A DNA stretch of 11,205 nt from Lachnospiraceae bacterium (GTDB lineage Bacteria; Bacillota; Clostridia; Lachnospirales; Lachnospiraceae). Below the pieces are notes generated by a model that saw nothing but the letters and a program-made list of their open reading frames with translations, was not told the origin of the DNA and did no database searches. The translations under genes and the position numbers were made by a program. Positions 1 to 6,345 of the stretch are shown piece after piece; positions within the stretch are counted from its first letter, which is position 1, and the number at the start of each line of letters is the position of its first letter. The DNA is taken from assembly GCA_017475845.1 (NCBI GenBank), contig JAFVEU010000241.1, forward strand, positions 1 through 11,205. The letters are read 5' to 3'.

Positions 1-1
1 A

Positions 2-880
2 ATGGTGGGGGATGAGCACCAGCTTCCAAGCGTTGGTCCGGGCAGTGTACTGAAGGATCTGCTGCAGTCCGGACGGTTCAAAAGCCTTACCCTGAAAAAG
101 ATATTCAGACAGGCGGAGGAGAGCGATATAGTGATGAATGCCCATGCCCTGCTTAAGGGAAGGGAAATGAAGCTTGATAACAAAAGCAAAGACTTCTTTT
201 TCCTGGAGAGGCAGGATATCCGTGAGATCACGGAGGGCATAGTCTATCTTGTAAAGAAAAAGCTGCCGCCCTATGTGGGTGCGCCTCCCGGGGAGATGCA
301 GGTACTGACTCCCATGAGGAAGGGACCTCTGGGGGTGGAGAACTTAAACCGGGTCCTTCAGGCAGCCCTTAATCCCCCGGATCCCGGCAAAAAGGAGATA
401 GACCGGGGAGAATATGTGATACGTACCGGAGACAGGGTCATGCAGACCAGGAACGATTACCGGATGGAATGGGAAGCCGATGAACCGGGAGGCTTTCTGA
501 AGGTAAACGGAAGCGGGGTCTTTAACGGGGACATGGGTATCGTGGTAAGCATAGACAGTGTCACAAGATCCCTGGTGGTAAGGTTTGAGGACGGCCGCAG
601 GGCCACCTACACTGTAAAGGAGCTCCCCGATCTGGAGCTCTGCTACGCCATTACTATCCATAAGTCCCAGGGAAGCGAATACCCCGCAGTGATCATGCCG
701 CTGCTCGGCGGTCCGGACAGGCTTATGAGCAGGAATCTGCTCTACACCGGCATTACCAGGGCGAAGAAATGCGTGGTGATCATCGGCAGCGGAAATACCG
801 TAAAGAGGATGGAAGAGAATAAACATGAACAGGAAAGATACACGGGTCTTTGCAGGGAGATCAAAAGACTCGCTGTTTGA
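2..880 (+). CDS. recD2: RecD2-like ATP-dependent DNA helicase (3' part, truncated by window edge)
   Basis: This is the C-terminal 292 residues of a superfamily 1 helicase of the RecD2/TraA type; the reading frame is open to the left edge, so the first ATG is internal. Visible helicase motifs in order are VGDEHQLPSVGPG (residues 2-14, motif III), IFRQ (34-37, motif IV), GDRVMQTRNDY (143-153, motif V region), an SH3-like insertion around FNGDMG (174-179), AITIHKSQGSEYP (216-228) and LLYTGITRAKK (246-256, motif VI). The Walker A and DEA motifs must lie upstream of the window. RecD2 enzymes are 5'-3' helicases that act in DNA repair and recombination in bacteria lacking RecBC. The missing N-terminal part prevents telling a full RecD2 (about 740 residues) from a shorter relative. 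The last 56 nt overlap comFC in another frame, which suggests co-transcription and coupled translation. Confidence 0.93.
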   Translation: MVGDEHQLPSVGPGSVLKDLLQSGRFKSLTLKKIFRQAEESDIVMNAHALLKGREMKLDNKSKDFFFLERQDIREITEGIVYLVKKKLPPYVGAPPGEMQVLTPMRKGPLGVENLNRVLQAALNPPDPGKKEIDRGEYVIRTGDRVMQTRNDYRMEWEADEPGGFLKVNGSGVFNGDMGIVVSIDSVTRSLVVRFEDGRRATYTVKELPDLELCYAITIHKSQGSEYPAVIMPLLGGPDRLMSRNLLYTGITRAKKCVVIIGSGNTVKRMEENKHEQERYTGLCREIKRLAV

Positions 881-1580
881 AGTTGTACTGGATATCCTTT
901 ATCCCAGACACTGTGCAGTCTGTGATGAGCTTCTGCCCTTCGGGGGAGGACTGGTATGTATCGGATGCGAAAGAAAGCCCCTGCCGGTCTCCGGACCGAG
1001 ATGCATGAAATGCGGGAGGATGCTCGGCTCCGACCGGGAGGAATACTGCAGCGACTGCAGGGAAGTCATCCATTTCTATGACAGGGCTTTTTCCGTCTTT
1101 GTCTATAATGATGTCATGCAGCAGTCCATATACCGGTTCAAATACCGGGGAAAGCAGGAATATGCCGACTTTTACGGGGAGAGCATAGTAAGGTATCTGG
1201 GGAGGGAGATAGAAAGCCTTGGAGCCGATGCCCTGATCCCTGTGCCTCTTCATAAGGACAGGCAGAAGAAAAGGGGATATAACCAGGCATCCCTTATAGC
1301 GAAAAAACTTTCGAAGCTCACCGGTATAAGGTTGGAGGATGATCTGGTGCGGAGAGTGGCTGCCACCAGGCCCCAGAAAAACCTGAACCGTGAAGAAAGA
1401 CGGAAAAATTTGAAAAGGGCTTTTTTATTGTCCCGAAATATAGTAAAATTGACGAGAGTGATCATAGTGGACGACATATACACTACAGGAAGCACCGTTG
1501 ACGAGATGTCGCTTTTATTAAAGGAGGCAGGTGTCCGGGAGGTATATGTGGTGACTGTGTGCTCAGGGTCGCCGCTGTAG
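825..1580 (+). CDS. comFC: ComF family phosphoribosyltransferase-like protein
   Basis: This 251-residue cytoplasmic protein has the ComFC layout. An N-terminal zinc-finger part has four CxxC pairs at Cys30/33, 45/48, 60/63 and 75/78. A type I phosphoribosyltransferase fold follows, with KYRG (106-109), PVPLHKDRQKKRGYNQ (139-154), the family stretch from TRPQ to KRAF (181-200), and a PRPP-binding loop VIIVDDIYTTGSTV (212-225). ComFC homologues are needed for uptake of transforming DNA in several naturally competent bacteria; the substrate of the PRTase domain is not settled. The ATG start is preceded by the purine-rich GGATGGAAGAG inside the end of the helicase gene. In Bacillus the upstream partner is the ComFA helicase; here it is RecD2. 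Length and motifs are normal for the family. The family call is secure, but whether the protein works in competence here is inference. Confidence 0.93.
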   Translation: MNRKDTRVFAGRSKDSLFEVVLDILYPRHCAVCDELLPFGGGLVCIGCERKPLPVSGPRCMKCGRMLGSDREEYCSDCREVIHFYDRAFSVFVYNDVMQQSIYRFKYRGKQEYADFYGESIVRYLGREIESLGADALIPVPLHKDRQKKRGYNQASLIAKKLSKLTGIRLEDDLVRRVAATRPQKNLNREERRKNLKRAFLLSRNIVKLTRVIIVDDIYTTGSTVDEMSLLLKEAGVREVYVVTVCSGSPL

Positions 1581-1622
1581 CGGCAATAAAAGGGGAAAAC
1601 GAAAGGAGCGGTTCGAAGAAGT

Positions 1623-2033
1623 ATGGATGTAAAGAATTGCAAAAAGTGCGGAAGGATATTCAACTACATCGCAGGTCCTGTGATCTGCCCGCAGTGTCAG
1701 GAGAAGACTGAGGAAACATTTCAGAAGGTAAAGGAATATATCTCGAATAATCCGGGCTGTACCGTTGCTTCCACAGCTGAAGCCTGTGAGGTGGAGGTTA
1801 GTCTGATACGTCAGTGGCTCAGGGAAGAAAGGCTCACATTCGCTACCGCGGAGGGATCCGATCTCACCTGCGAGCTCTGCGGAAAGCCCATCATCTCAGG
1901 AAAATACTGTGATGCCTGCAAACTGGAGGTATCAAAGGGCTTGAGTGACGCCATCAAGAAGCCCGAGGCACCCAAGCCTGTTAAGAAGCCCGAACACGAT
2001 GGAAACAAGATGAGATTCCTGGGTAACAGATAA
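1623..2033 (+). CDS. yvyF: YvyF-like flagellar-operon/zinc-ribbon HTH protein
   Basis: This 136-residue protein has a first zinc ribbon (Cys6/Cys9 with Cys22/Cys25), a central helix-turn-helix-like segment (about 46-71, from CTVAS to REERL), a second zinc ribbon (Cys83/Cys86 with Cys96/Cys99), and a Lys/Pro-rich tail (about 110-136). This arrangement and its place directly after comFC match B. subtilis YvyF, which sits between comFC and flgM and is called a flagellar operon protein; its molecular role is poorly known. No flgM or other flagellar gene follows here. The start lies 42 nt after comFC, with AAAGGAG at 1602-1608, a rather long 14 nt from the ATG; a closer but weak GAAGAA lies at 1615-1620. 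The HTH and zinc sites suggest nucleic-acid binding, but a regulatory role is inference. Confidence 0.82.
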   Translation: MDVKNCKKCGRIFNYIAGPVICPQCQEKTEETFQKVKEYISNNPGCTVASTAEACEVEVSLIRQWLREERLTFATAEGSDLTCELCGKPIISGKYCDACKLEVSKGLSDAIKKPEAPKPVKKPEHDGNKMRFLGNR

Positions 2034-2429
2034 ATGGTGGATGAAGAACGTCTTTTCCTCATGACCAGAATGGCTTCCTTTGAGGAGAATGAGGGAAAGA
2101 AGACAATTCCCATATGCGAGTTTTTCAGAAGTGATTATGTGGGGCTCCACATACTTCTGTCAGCAGTTTACATAACTGTGGCTTATGCGTTGGTGACTGC
2201 CGTATATCTTTTCTGCGGCATGGAATCCTTTCTGTCGAATTTCTACAGGACGGATTTTATCTCTTTCGGAAAGGAGTTGCTGCAAAGGTATGTCATAGTG
2301 CTGGGAGTGTATATACTGATCGCTTTTCTTGTGTATTCATACCGCTATACCGTGGCGAAGAAGAGCACAAGGACCTATCAGAAGGCTCTGAAGAGGCTCA
2401 GCAGTATGTATGATAAAAAGACGAAATGA
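2034..2429 (+). CDS. Conserved-looking two-TM membrane protein of unknown function
   Basis: This is a 131-residue protein that I cannot assign to a function. An N-terminal soluble stretch rich in charged residues (1-33) leads to two hydrophobic segments (about 36-61 and 85-105), with a short loop between them and a basic C-terminal tail (RYTVAKKSTRTYQKALKR, 104-121) that by the positive-inside rule should be cytoplasmic. Both ends would then be inside. The ATG starts at the base right after the yvyF stop, and no good Shine-Dalgarno precedes it, so translation probably depends on ribosomes finishing yvyF; an in-frame ATG at 2061 (Met10) is a possible alternative. Its stop overlaps the next gene's ATG as ATGA. 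The tight spacing ties it to the following polytopic protein and, further on, to cdaA-cdaR. A link to c-di-AMP or the envelope is inference from position only. Confidence 0.8.
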   Translation: MVDEERLFLMTRMASFEENEGKKTIPICEFFRSDYVGLHILLSAVYITVAYALVTAVYLFCGMESFLSNFYRTDFISFGKELLQRYVIVLGVYILIAFLVYSYRYTVAKKSTRTYQKALKRLSSMYDKKTK

Positions 2430-3670
2430 CGGAACTGCTTTTATTCAGGGAGCGCCTGAAGGAATTTTACGGCAGGTTTGATATCTTTATCATTCCCCTG
2501 CTCAGGTTTCTTCTGGCCATAACTGCATATACGGTTATAAACCGTAACATAGGATATATGGAGAAACTGGACAGTCCTACCGTAGTGCTGGCAGTTTCTC
2601 TTGTGAATGCCGTAATGCCGGTAAATGCCATAGTGCTTTTTTCCGGTATCTTTATCGTTATCCATCTGTACAGGCTTTCCATCATATGCGCCGGGGTGAT
2701 CCTTCTGCTGTTTACGCTGCTCTTTCTGCTGTATTTCCATTTTGCGCCGAAAGACGGTTTTGCGGTACTGATAACCCCTATTTTGTGTACGCTGGGCTTT
2801 CCCTACCTGGTGCCCCTGTGCTTCGGACTTACAGGAACTGTTTTCTCCGCTATTCCCATTGCCTGCGGAGTGATAGTCTACTACTCCATTAATTTCGTCA
2901 AGTCAAACAGTGCGGTACTGCAGGACATGGATATAGAAGCTCTGTCAAAGGAGCTTAAGTCGGTGGTGGACGGCATATCGGGAAACAGGAATATGAGGGT
3001 GATGATAATCGCCCTGGGACTGTCCTGTATCGTGGTCTACCTTGTCCATAAGCTGTCGGTAAAATACAGCTGGACAATAGCCGTGATCCTGGGAGCGGTG
3101 ACGGAGCTTGTGATCATGCTCTGGGGGATACTGCATTACGATCTGGAGATCTCCACAACAGGACTTTTCCTGGGCTGTCTCCTGTCTCTGGTGCTGGCTC
3201 TCCTTATGCAGTTTTTCATATTGTCGGTGGATTATACCAGAACGGAGTATCTGCAGTTCCAGGACGACGAGTACTATTATTACGTTAAGGCTGTTCCGAA
3301 GCTGTCCGTATCCATTCCGGAGAAAAAGGTGAAGAAGATCTCGGGAAGCGAAGAGGAACGGGATATCCCGGTGGTGAGAAAGAGCAGTCCGGCGGGGGCC
3401 GGAGGAGACAGGGACGGTGCGGCCGTGAGGAAGAGCAGCCCGGCGGGTAGCGGAGCAGACAGGGACGGCGCGGTTGTAAGAAGGAATCCGGCGGGTAGCG
3501 GAGCAGACAGGGACGGCTCGGTTGTGAGAAGGAATCCGGCGGCCACAGGAAAGAGGCCGATGAACTCCGGAACAGAGAAGGAAAGCACAGCTCCCAAAAA
3601 GAGCCCGGGAGTCGCAAGGGAGGCAGCGGAGAGACCTGCAGTAAAGAAGGAAGCCTCTCCCCCGAAATAA
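2426..3670 (+). CDS. Polytopic membrane protein with tandem-repeat basic C-terminal tail, unknown function
   Basis: This is a 414-residue protein with roughly eight hydrophobic segments (about 20-38, 52-80, 84-106, 112-125, 127-155, 190-210, 215-238, 244-268), split by a hydrophilic loop near 158-189. After the last segment comes a striking EYLQFQDDEYYYYVKAVPK (274-292), rich in Tyr and acids, which looks like a constrained motif. Residues about 300-414 form a low-complexity tail rich in Arg, Lys, Ser, Pro and Gly with about three 16-17-residue repeats of the type VVR(R/K)..PAGSGADRDG. The basic tail is probably cytoplasmic. It starts by ATGA overlap with the preceding two-TM gene and ends 23 nt before cdaA, so the three genes are probably one transcript. 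I recognise no transporter, enzyme or sporulation signature and give no function. The tail is GC-richer than the membrane part and likely evolves fast. Confidence 0.83.
   Translation: MTELLLFRERLKEFYGRFDIFIIPLLRFLLAITAYTVINRNIGYMEKLDSPTVVLAVSLVNAVMPVNAIVLFSGIFIVIHLYRLSIICAGVILLLFTLLFLLYFHFAPKDGFAVLITPILCTLGFPYLVPLCFGLTGTVFSAIPIACGVIVYYSINFVKSNSAVLQDMDIEALSKELKSVVDGISGNRNMRVMIIALGLSCIVVYLVHKLSVKYSWTIAVILGAVTELVIMLWGILHYDLEISTTGLFLGCLLSLVLALLMQFFILSVDYTRTEYLQFQDDEYYYYVKAVPKLSVSIPEKKVKKISGSEEERDIPVVRKSSPAGAGGDRDGAAVRKSSPAGSGADRDGAVVRRNPAGSGADRDGSVVRRNPAATGKRPMNSGTEKESTAPKKSPGVAREAAERPAVKKEASPPK
3371..3549 (+). repeat. In-frame tandem repeat coding for the VVR..PAGSGADRDG tail
   Basis: Tandem units run 3371-3421 (51 nt), 3422-3472 (51 nt), 3473-3520 (48 nt) and a partial fourth from 3521. 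They encode VVRKSSPAGAGGDRDGA, AVRKSSPAGSGADRDGA, VVRRNPAGSGADRDGS and then VVRRNPAATG. Units 2 and 3 share the stretch GGCGGGTAGCGGAGCAGAC and more, almost without change, which points to recent duplication. The 3-nt length step keeps the frame. It lies wholly inside the tail of the polytopic membrane protein and is not a CRISPR, as the units abut without spacers. Confidence 0.9.
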
Positions 3671-3693
3671 GACAGAAAATACAGAAGGATTGA

Positions 3694-4590
3694 ATGATGA
3701 CGGAATTACATTCCATTGCGGGAGTCATTCAAAAATACATATCCTTTGATTCTATCCCCATGATGGTGGGCACGGACTTTATCGAGATCATTATCATCAC
3801 CTTCCTGATCTATGAGCTGATGGTATGGGTCAAAAACACAAAGGCCTGGTCGCTGTTAAGGGGAATAGTTATCATTGCGGTCTTTATCATTCTGGCCTAT
3901 ATATTCCAGATGAATACCATAATCTGGATAGTCCGGAATGCTCTTAATGTTGCCATCATGGCCCTGGTTGTCATCTTCCAGCCCGAGCTCAGAAAGGCTC
4001 TGGATGTTCTGGGAAGAAAAAACATCCTTACGGATTTTGTGAGCTTTAATATCTCTTCCGGCGTGGACGAGCGTTTTTCTGACAGGACGGTGAACGAGCT
4101 CATAAGAGCCTGCTATGAGATGGGCAGAGTCAGGACCGGAGCACTTATAGTAATAGAGCAGCAGGATTCCCTTTCCGAATACGAGAGGACGGGGATTGAG
4201 CTGGATTCTCTTTTATCCAGCCAGCTTCTCATCAATATTTTCGAGCATAATACACCCCTTCATGACGGCGCGGTCATAGTCAGGGGCAACAGGGTAACTT
4301 CCGCTACCTGCTATCTCCCTCTTTCCGACAATATGGAGCTCTCAAAGGAGCTGGGGACAAGACACAGGGCAGGTGTAGGTATATCAGAGGCTACCGATTC
4401 CCTGACCATCATCGTATCGGAGGAAACCGGCAGGGTCTCGGTTGCCTATGAGGGGATGCTTTACAGAAATCTGGAACCCCAGGAATTGAAATCCCATCTT
4501 GTAAGACTCCAGAACAAGACGAAAAAGACCGGTGATGAAAAGCGGAGCCTCTTCTTCTGGAAGGGGAAAGGCGGTGATGAGCATGATTGA
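3694..4590 (+). CDS. cdaA: Diadenylate cyclase CdaA (c-di-AMP synthase)
   Basis: CdaA makes cyclic di-AMP from two ATP at the membrane; the product controls potassium and osmolyte uptake and cell-wall balance. The 298-residue protein has three N-terminal TM helices (about 28-46, 54-72, 76-95) and then the DAC domain with TGALIVIE (148-155), the catalytic DGA motif (191-193, in TPLHDGAVIV) and GTRHRA (221-226), all intact, so it should be active. A basic tail follows (about 272-298). The start is ambiguous between two adjacent ATGs: AGAAGGA at 3683-3689 sits 4 nt from the ATG at 3694 and a more usual 7 nt from the ATG at 3697, so the protein may begin one residue later. It follows two membrane-protein genes and overlaps cdaR by 14 nt. 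In most Firmicutes cdaA-cdaR is followed by glmM; here it is not. Confidence 0.96.
   Translation: MMTELHSIAGVIQKYISFDSIPMMVGTDFIEIIIITFLIYELMVWVKNTKAWSLLRGIVIIAVFIILAYIFQMNTIIWIVRNALNVAIMALVVIFQPELRKALDVLGRKNILTDFVSFNISSGVDERFSDRTVNELIRACYEMGRVRTGALIVIEQQDSLSEYERTGIELDSLLSSQLLINIFEHNTPLHDGAVIVRGNRVTSATCYLPLSDNMELSKELGTRHRAGVGISEATDSLTIIVSEETGRVSVAYEGMLYRNLEPQELKSHLVRLQNKTKKTGDEKRSLFFWKGKGGDEHD
4561..4571 (+). promoter_or_regulatory. Ribosome binding site that sets the cdaR start
   Basis: The purine run AAGGGGAAAGG lies 5 nt before the ATG at 4577, inside the end of cdaA. The in-frame ATG at 4532 has no comparable site, and using it would add 15 residues before the hydrophobic anchor that do not resemble the usual start of CdaR proteins. 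The 4577 start is therefore preferred. Confidence 0.65.
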
Positions 4591-5980
4591 CGCCATTCTC
4601 ACATTTATTAAAAAGCTTACGGGAAATCTGGGATTAAAGATCATCTCTCTGGGACTGGCCTTTCTTCTCTGGCTCTTTGTTGTGAGCATAGAAAACCCCG
4701 TTATGACCCTTTCCTTTACGTCCATTCCGGTGACCATTGAGAATGCCGATGTGATGGAAGCTCAGGGAAAGGCCTTTGAGCTTGCTGATTCCAGCAGGAC
4801 CGTCACCGTCACCGTAAAGGCGGAGAGGTCTGTGCTGTCAGAGCTTTCCAGGGATAATATAAAGGCCTCCGTGGATATGACGGAACTGGAGGGCAGCAGG
4901 GTGCCCATAGCAGTGAGATCCAGCAGATATTCCGACAGGATACAGGCCATAAATCCCGCCAAGGAATATGCCAATGTGGTTATAGAGGATCTCTCCCACG
5001 CACAGTACAGGATAGTGGTGGAGACCGTGGGAAGCGTTCCGGCGGGCTATGCCGTGGGAAGCACTTCCGTGGCAAATAACGTTGTCAGGGTGTCCGGACC
5101 CGAGTCCATAGTGAGCTCCATAGCCGAGGCCAAGGTAAGGATAAATGTGTCCGGAATGACCAGTGAGATACATACGGATGTGCCCATACTGCTTTTAGAC
5201 GAGGATGGGGATCCGGTGGATACTGCATCTCTTGAGATCTCCCAGACCCAGGCTTCCGCTTCAGCAGAGATCTGGAAGGTTGTGGAGATCCCTATCCATG
5301 CGGGATTCACAGGGACTCCCGCACCCGGATATCTTGCCACCGGTGCTGTCAGTGTTGATCCTTCATCCATATTTGTCACCGGAGACAATGCTGCTTTGAG
5401 CAGCGCGACTTCCATAACCATACCCTCCACGGAGCTGGATATCACCGGCGCTATCGGGAATATGTCCGCCGATGTGAATATAAGCTCACTGCTGCCTGCC
5501 GGGGTTTATCTGGATACCTCCAGGAGTGACAGCATAGTCTCCGTTACCGCGGAGGTGGTGGAGGCGTCGGCGACCGTGCTCCAGATACCTTATTCAAACC
5601 TTACTCCCGCAGGCCTGCCTGAAGGAATGGTCATCGGAAATGACATGGCCACAAGTCTTGTGGCTGTAACGGTCCGTGGACTGCAGTCGGATCTGGATGC
5701 GCTTAATGGCAGCAGTATCACAGGAACCCTGGATCTGAGCGGTTTGCCGGTAAATGAGAACGGAACGGTGACGCCAGGCTCCTATGCGGGTGAGGTTGTG
5801 CTTGCCCTTCCCCAGGGTGTTACACAGGATACGGCAGTAGCTCATGTCCTTCTGCAGATCAACGGTGAGACGTCGGAGGAACAGGCAGAAGGCGGGGAGA
5901 ACGGGGAAAACGGTGAGACTGAAGAAGAAACGGGAAATGAAACGGGAAATGAAACGGGAAATGATGCGGAGAACGAATAA
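4577..5980 (+). CDS. cdaR: CdaR, YbbR-domain regulator of CdaA
   Basis: CdaR is the membrane-anchored extracellular partner that modulates CdaA. From the ATG at 4577 the protein has 467 residues: a short cytoplasmic start, one TM anchor (about 20-37, in the family's LGLKIISLGLAFLLWLFV style, then ENP), and four YbbR-type beta domains of some 90 residues (about 42-138, 140-233, 234-328, 329-430), each with a pattern of 'IPV/VPI' strands, a 'PAGY/APGY/LPEG' turn and a 'V.VSGP/V.VTGD' strand. A tail of about 37 residues rich in Glu, Gly and Asn (431-467) ends in three ETGN repeats. It overlaps cdaA by 14 nt, so the pair is co-translated. The acidic tail is not part of the core family and its role is unknown. 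A longer form starting at 4532 is possible but less likely. Confidence 0.93.
   Translation: MSMIDAILTFIKKLTGNLGLKIISLGLAFLLWLFVVSIENPVMTLSFTSIPVTIENADVMEAQGKAFELADSSRTVTVTVKAERSVLSELSRDNIKASVDMTELEGSRVPIAVRSSRYSDRIQAINPAKEYANVVIEDLSHAQYRIVVETVGSVPAGYAVGSTSVANNVVRVSGPESIVSSIAEAKVRINVSGMTSEIHTDVPILLLDEDGDPVDTASLEISQTQASASAEIWKVVEIPIHAGFTGTPAPGYLATGAVSVDPSSIFVTGDNAALSSATSITIPSTELDITGAIGNMSADVNISSLLPAGVYLDTSRSDSIVSVTAEVVEASATVLQIPYSNLTPAGLPEGMVIGNDMATSLVAVTVRGLQSDLDALNGSSITGTLDLSGLPVNENGTVTPGSYAGEVVLALPQGVTQDTAVAHVLLQINGETSEEQAEGGENGENGETEEETGNETGNETGNDAENE
5927..5962 (+). repeat. Three perfect 12-nt repeats encoding ETGN at the CdaR C-terminus
   Basis: The unit GAAACGGGAAAT occurs three times in a row at 5927-5938, 5939-5950 and 5951-5962, and less perfect related units (GAGAACGGGGAAAACGG) lie just upstream. 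Because the unit is a multiple of three, copy-number change by slippage would only lengthen or shorten the acidic tail. Confidence 0.9.
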
Positions 5981-5986
5981 GGTAAC

Positions 5987-6015
5987 TGGTAAATATCCGC
6001 TGTTTATGGTATAAT
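5987..6015 (+). promoter_or_regulatory. Putative extended -10 sigma-A promoter for the HPr gene
   Basis: A perfect TATAAT lies at 6010-6015, preceded by TG one base upstream (TGGTATAAT, 6007-6015), the extended -10 form. The best -35 at 17-nt spacing is TGGTAA (5987-5992), only 3 of 6 matches, so recognition would rest on the extended -10. It lies in the 101-nt gap between cdaR and the HPr start, the largest gap in the window, and predicts a transcript start near 6022. Confidence 0.68.
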
Positions 6016-6025
6016 TTTCAAAGAA

Positions 6026-6058
6026 CTGTGAAAAATGATCAACTGGTCTTTTTCACGG
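6026..6058 (+). promoter_or_regulatory. Leader hairpin upstream of the HPr gene
   Basis: The arms GTGAAAAA (6028-6035) and TTTTTCAC (6049-6056) pair perfectly, flanked by C6026-G6058 and a U-G pair. After a one-base bulge (T6036) the inner arms GATC (6037-6040) and GGTC (6045-6048) pair with one wobble around an AACT loop. It begins about 4 nt after the predicted transcript start and ends 12 nt before the Shine-Dalgarno. It could stabilise the 5' end, act as an attenuator or weak terminator (an A-run, a stem and a U-run are present), or be a DNA operator. Confidence 0.6.
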
Positions 6059-6069
6059 ATCTCAAGGCT

Positions 6070-6076
6070 GGAGGAA
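6070..6076 (+). promoter_or_regulatory. Ribosome binding site that sets the HPr start
   Basis: GGAGGAA lies 5 nt before the ATG at 6082. It rules in favour of that start over the in-frame GTG at 6028, which lies inside the leader hairpin arm and would add 18 non-family residues. Confidence 0.85.
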
Positions 6077-6081
6077 CGGCA

Positions 6082-6345
6082 ATGGTCAGTCAGAAAATAG
6101 TAATCAAAAATCCTACGGGGCTTCATCTCCGCCCGGCGGGAATACTTTGCAAGGAGGCCATGGAGTACAAGTCTCTCATCACATTCAGGTTCAGGGAGAA
6201 TACTGCGAATGCCAAGAGTGTTTTGAGTGTACTCGGAGCCTGCGTGAAAAGCGGGGATGAGATCGAGCTCATGTGTGAAGGCGAGGATGAGGAAGAAGCC
6301 TTAAAGGCTCTTATAACTGCCATAGAAAACGGGCTGGGTGAATGA
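6082..6345 (+). CDS. ptsH: HPr family phosphocarrier protein
   Basis: HPr is the small cytoplasmic carrier that passes phosphate from enzyme I to sugar-specific enzymes II of the phosphotransferase system. The 87-residue product has the standard length, the active-site region NPTGLHLRPAG with His15 and Arg17, and the regulatory region NAKSVLSVLG with Ser46, the residue phosphorylated by HPr kinase in Firmicutes for CcpA-dependent catabolite control. Both sites being present argues for true HPr rather than Crh (no His15). No ptsI is adjacent; enzyme I must be elsewhere. The gene has its own likely promoter and leader hairpin. Its stop overlaps the ATG of the next, GT-C-like gene (ATGA). A regulatory or specialised HPr cannot be excluded if the genome has another copy with ptsI. 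Confidence 0.95.
   Translation: MVSQKIVIKNPTGLHLRPAGILCKEAMEYKSLITFRFRENTANAKSVLSVLGACVKSGDEIELMCEGEDEEEALKALITAIENGLGE

Noticed and set aside
1409..1449. AT-rich stretch in comFC with TTGAAA, TATAGT and TAAAAT, as an internal promoter for yvyF
   Set aside because: The possible -35 and -10 boxes are spaced wrongly (about 23 nt or 10 nt), so it looks like ordinary coding sequence.
3371..3549. Tandem repeats as a CRISPR array
   Set aside because: Units abut without spacers, keep a reading frame and sit inside a coding region.
3285..3728. Long reverse-strand open frames (also 3280-3597) with Pro/Leu/Ser repeats
   Set aside because: They are antisense reflections of the GC-rich repeat tail of the membrane protein, with no family motif and no ribosome binding site that I can see.
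4532..4576. ATG at 4532 as the start of CdaR
   Set aside because: There is no good ribosome binding site, and it adds a Ser/Gly-rich stretch before the usual CdaR N-terminus; ATG 4577 has AAGGGGAAAGG at proper distance.
6028..6081. GTG at 6028 as the start of a longer HPr
   Set aside because: It lies in the leader hairpin arm, has no ribosome binding site, and adds 18 residues foreign to HPr, while ATG 6082 has GGAGGAA and gives His15 and Ser46 at their usual numbers.
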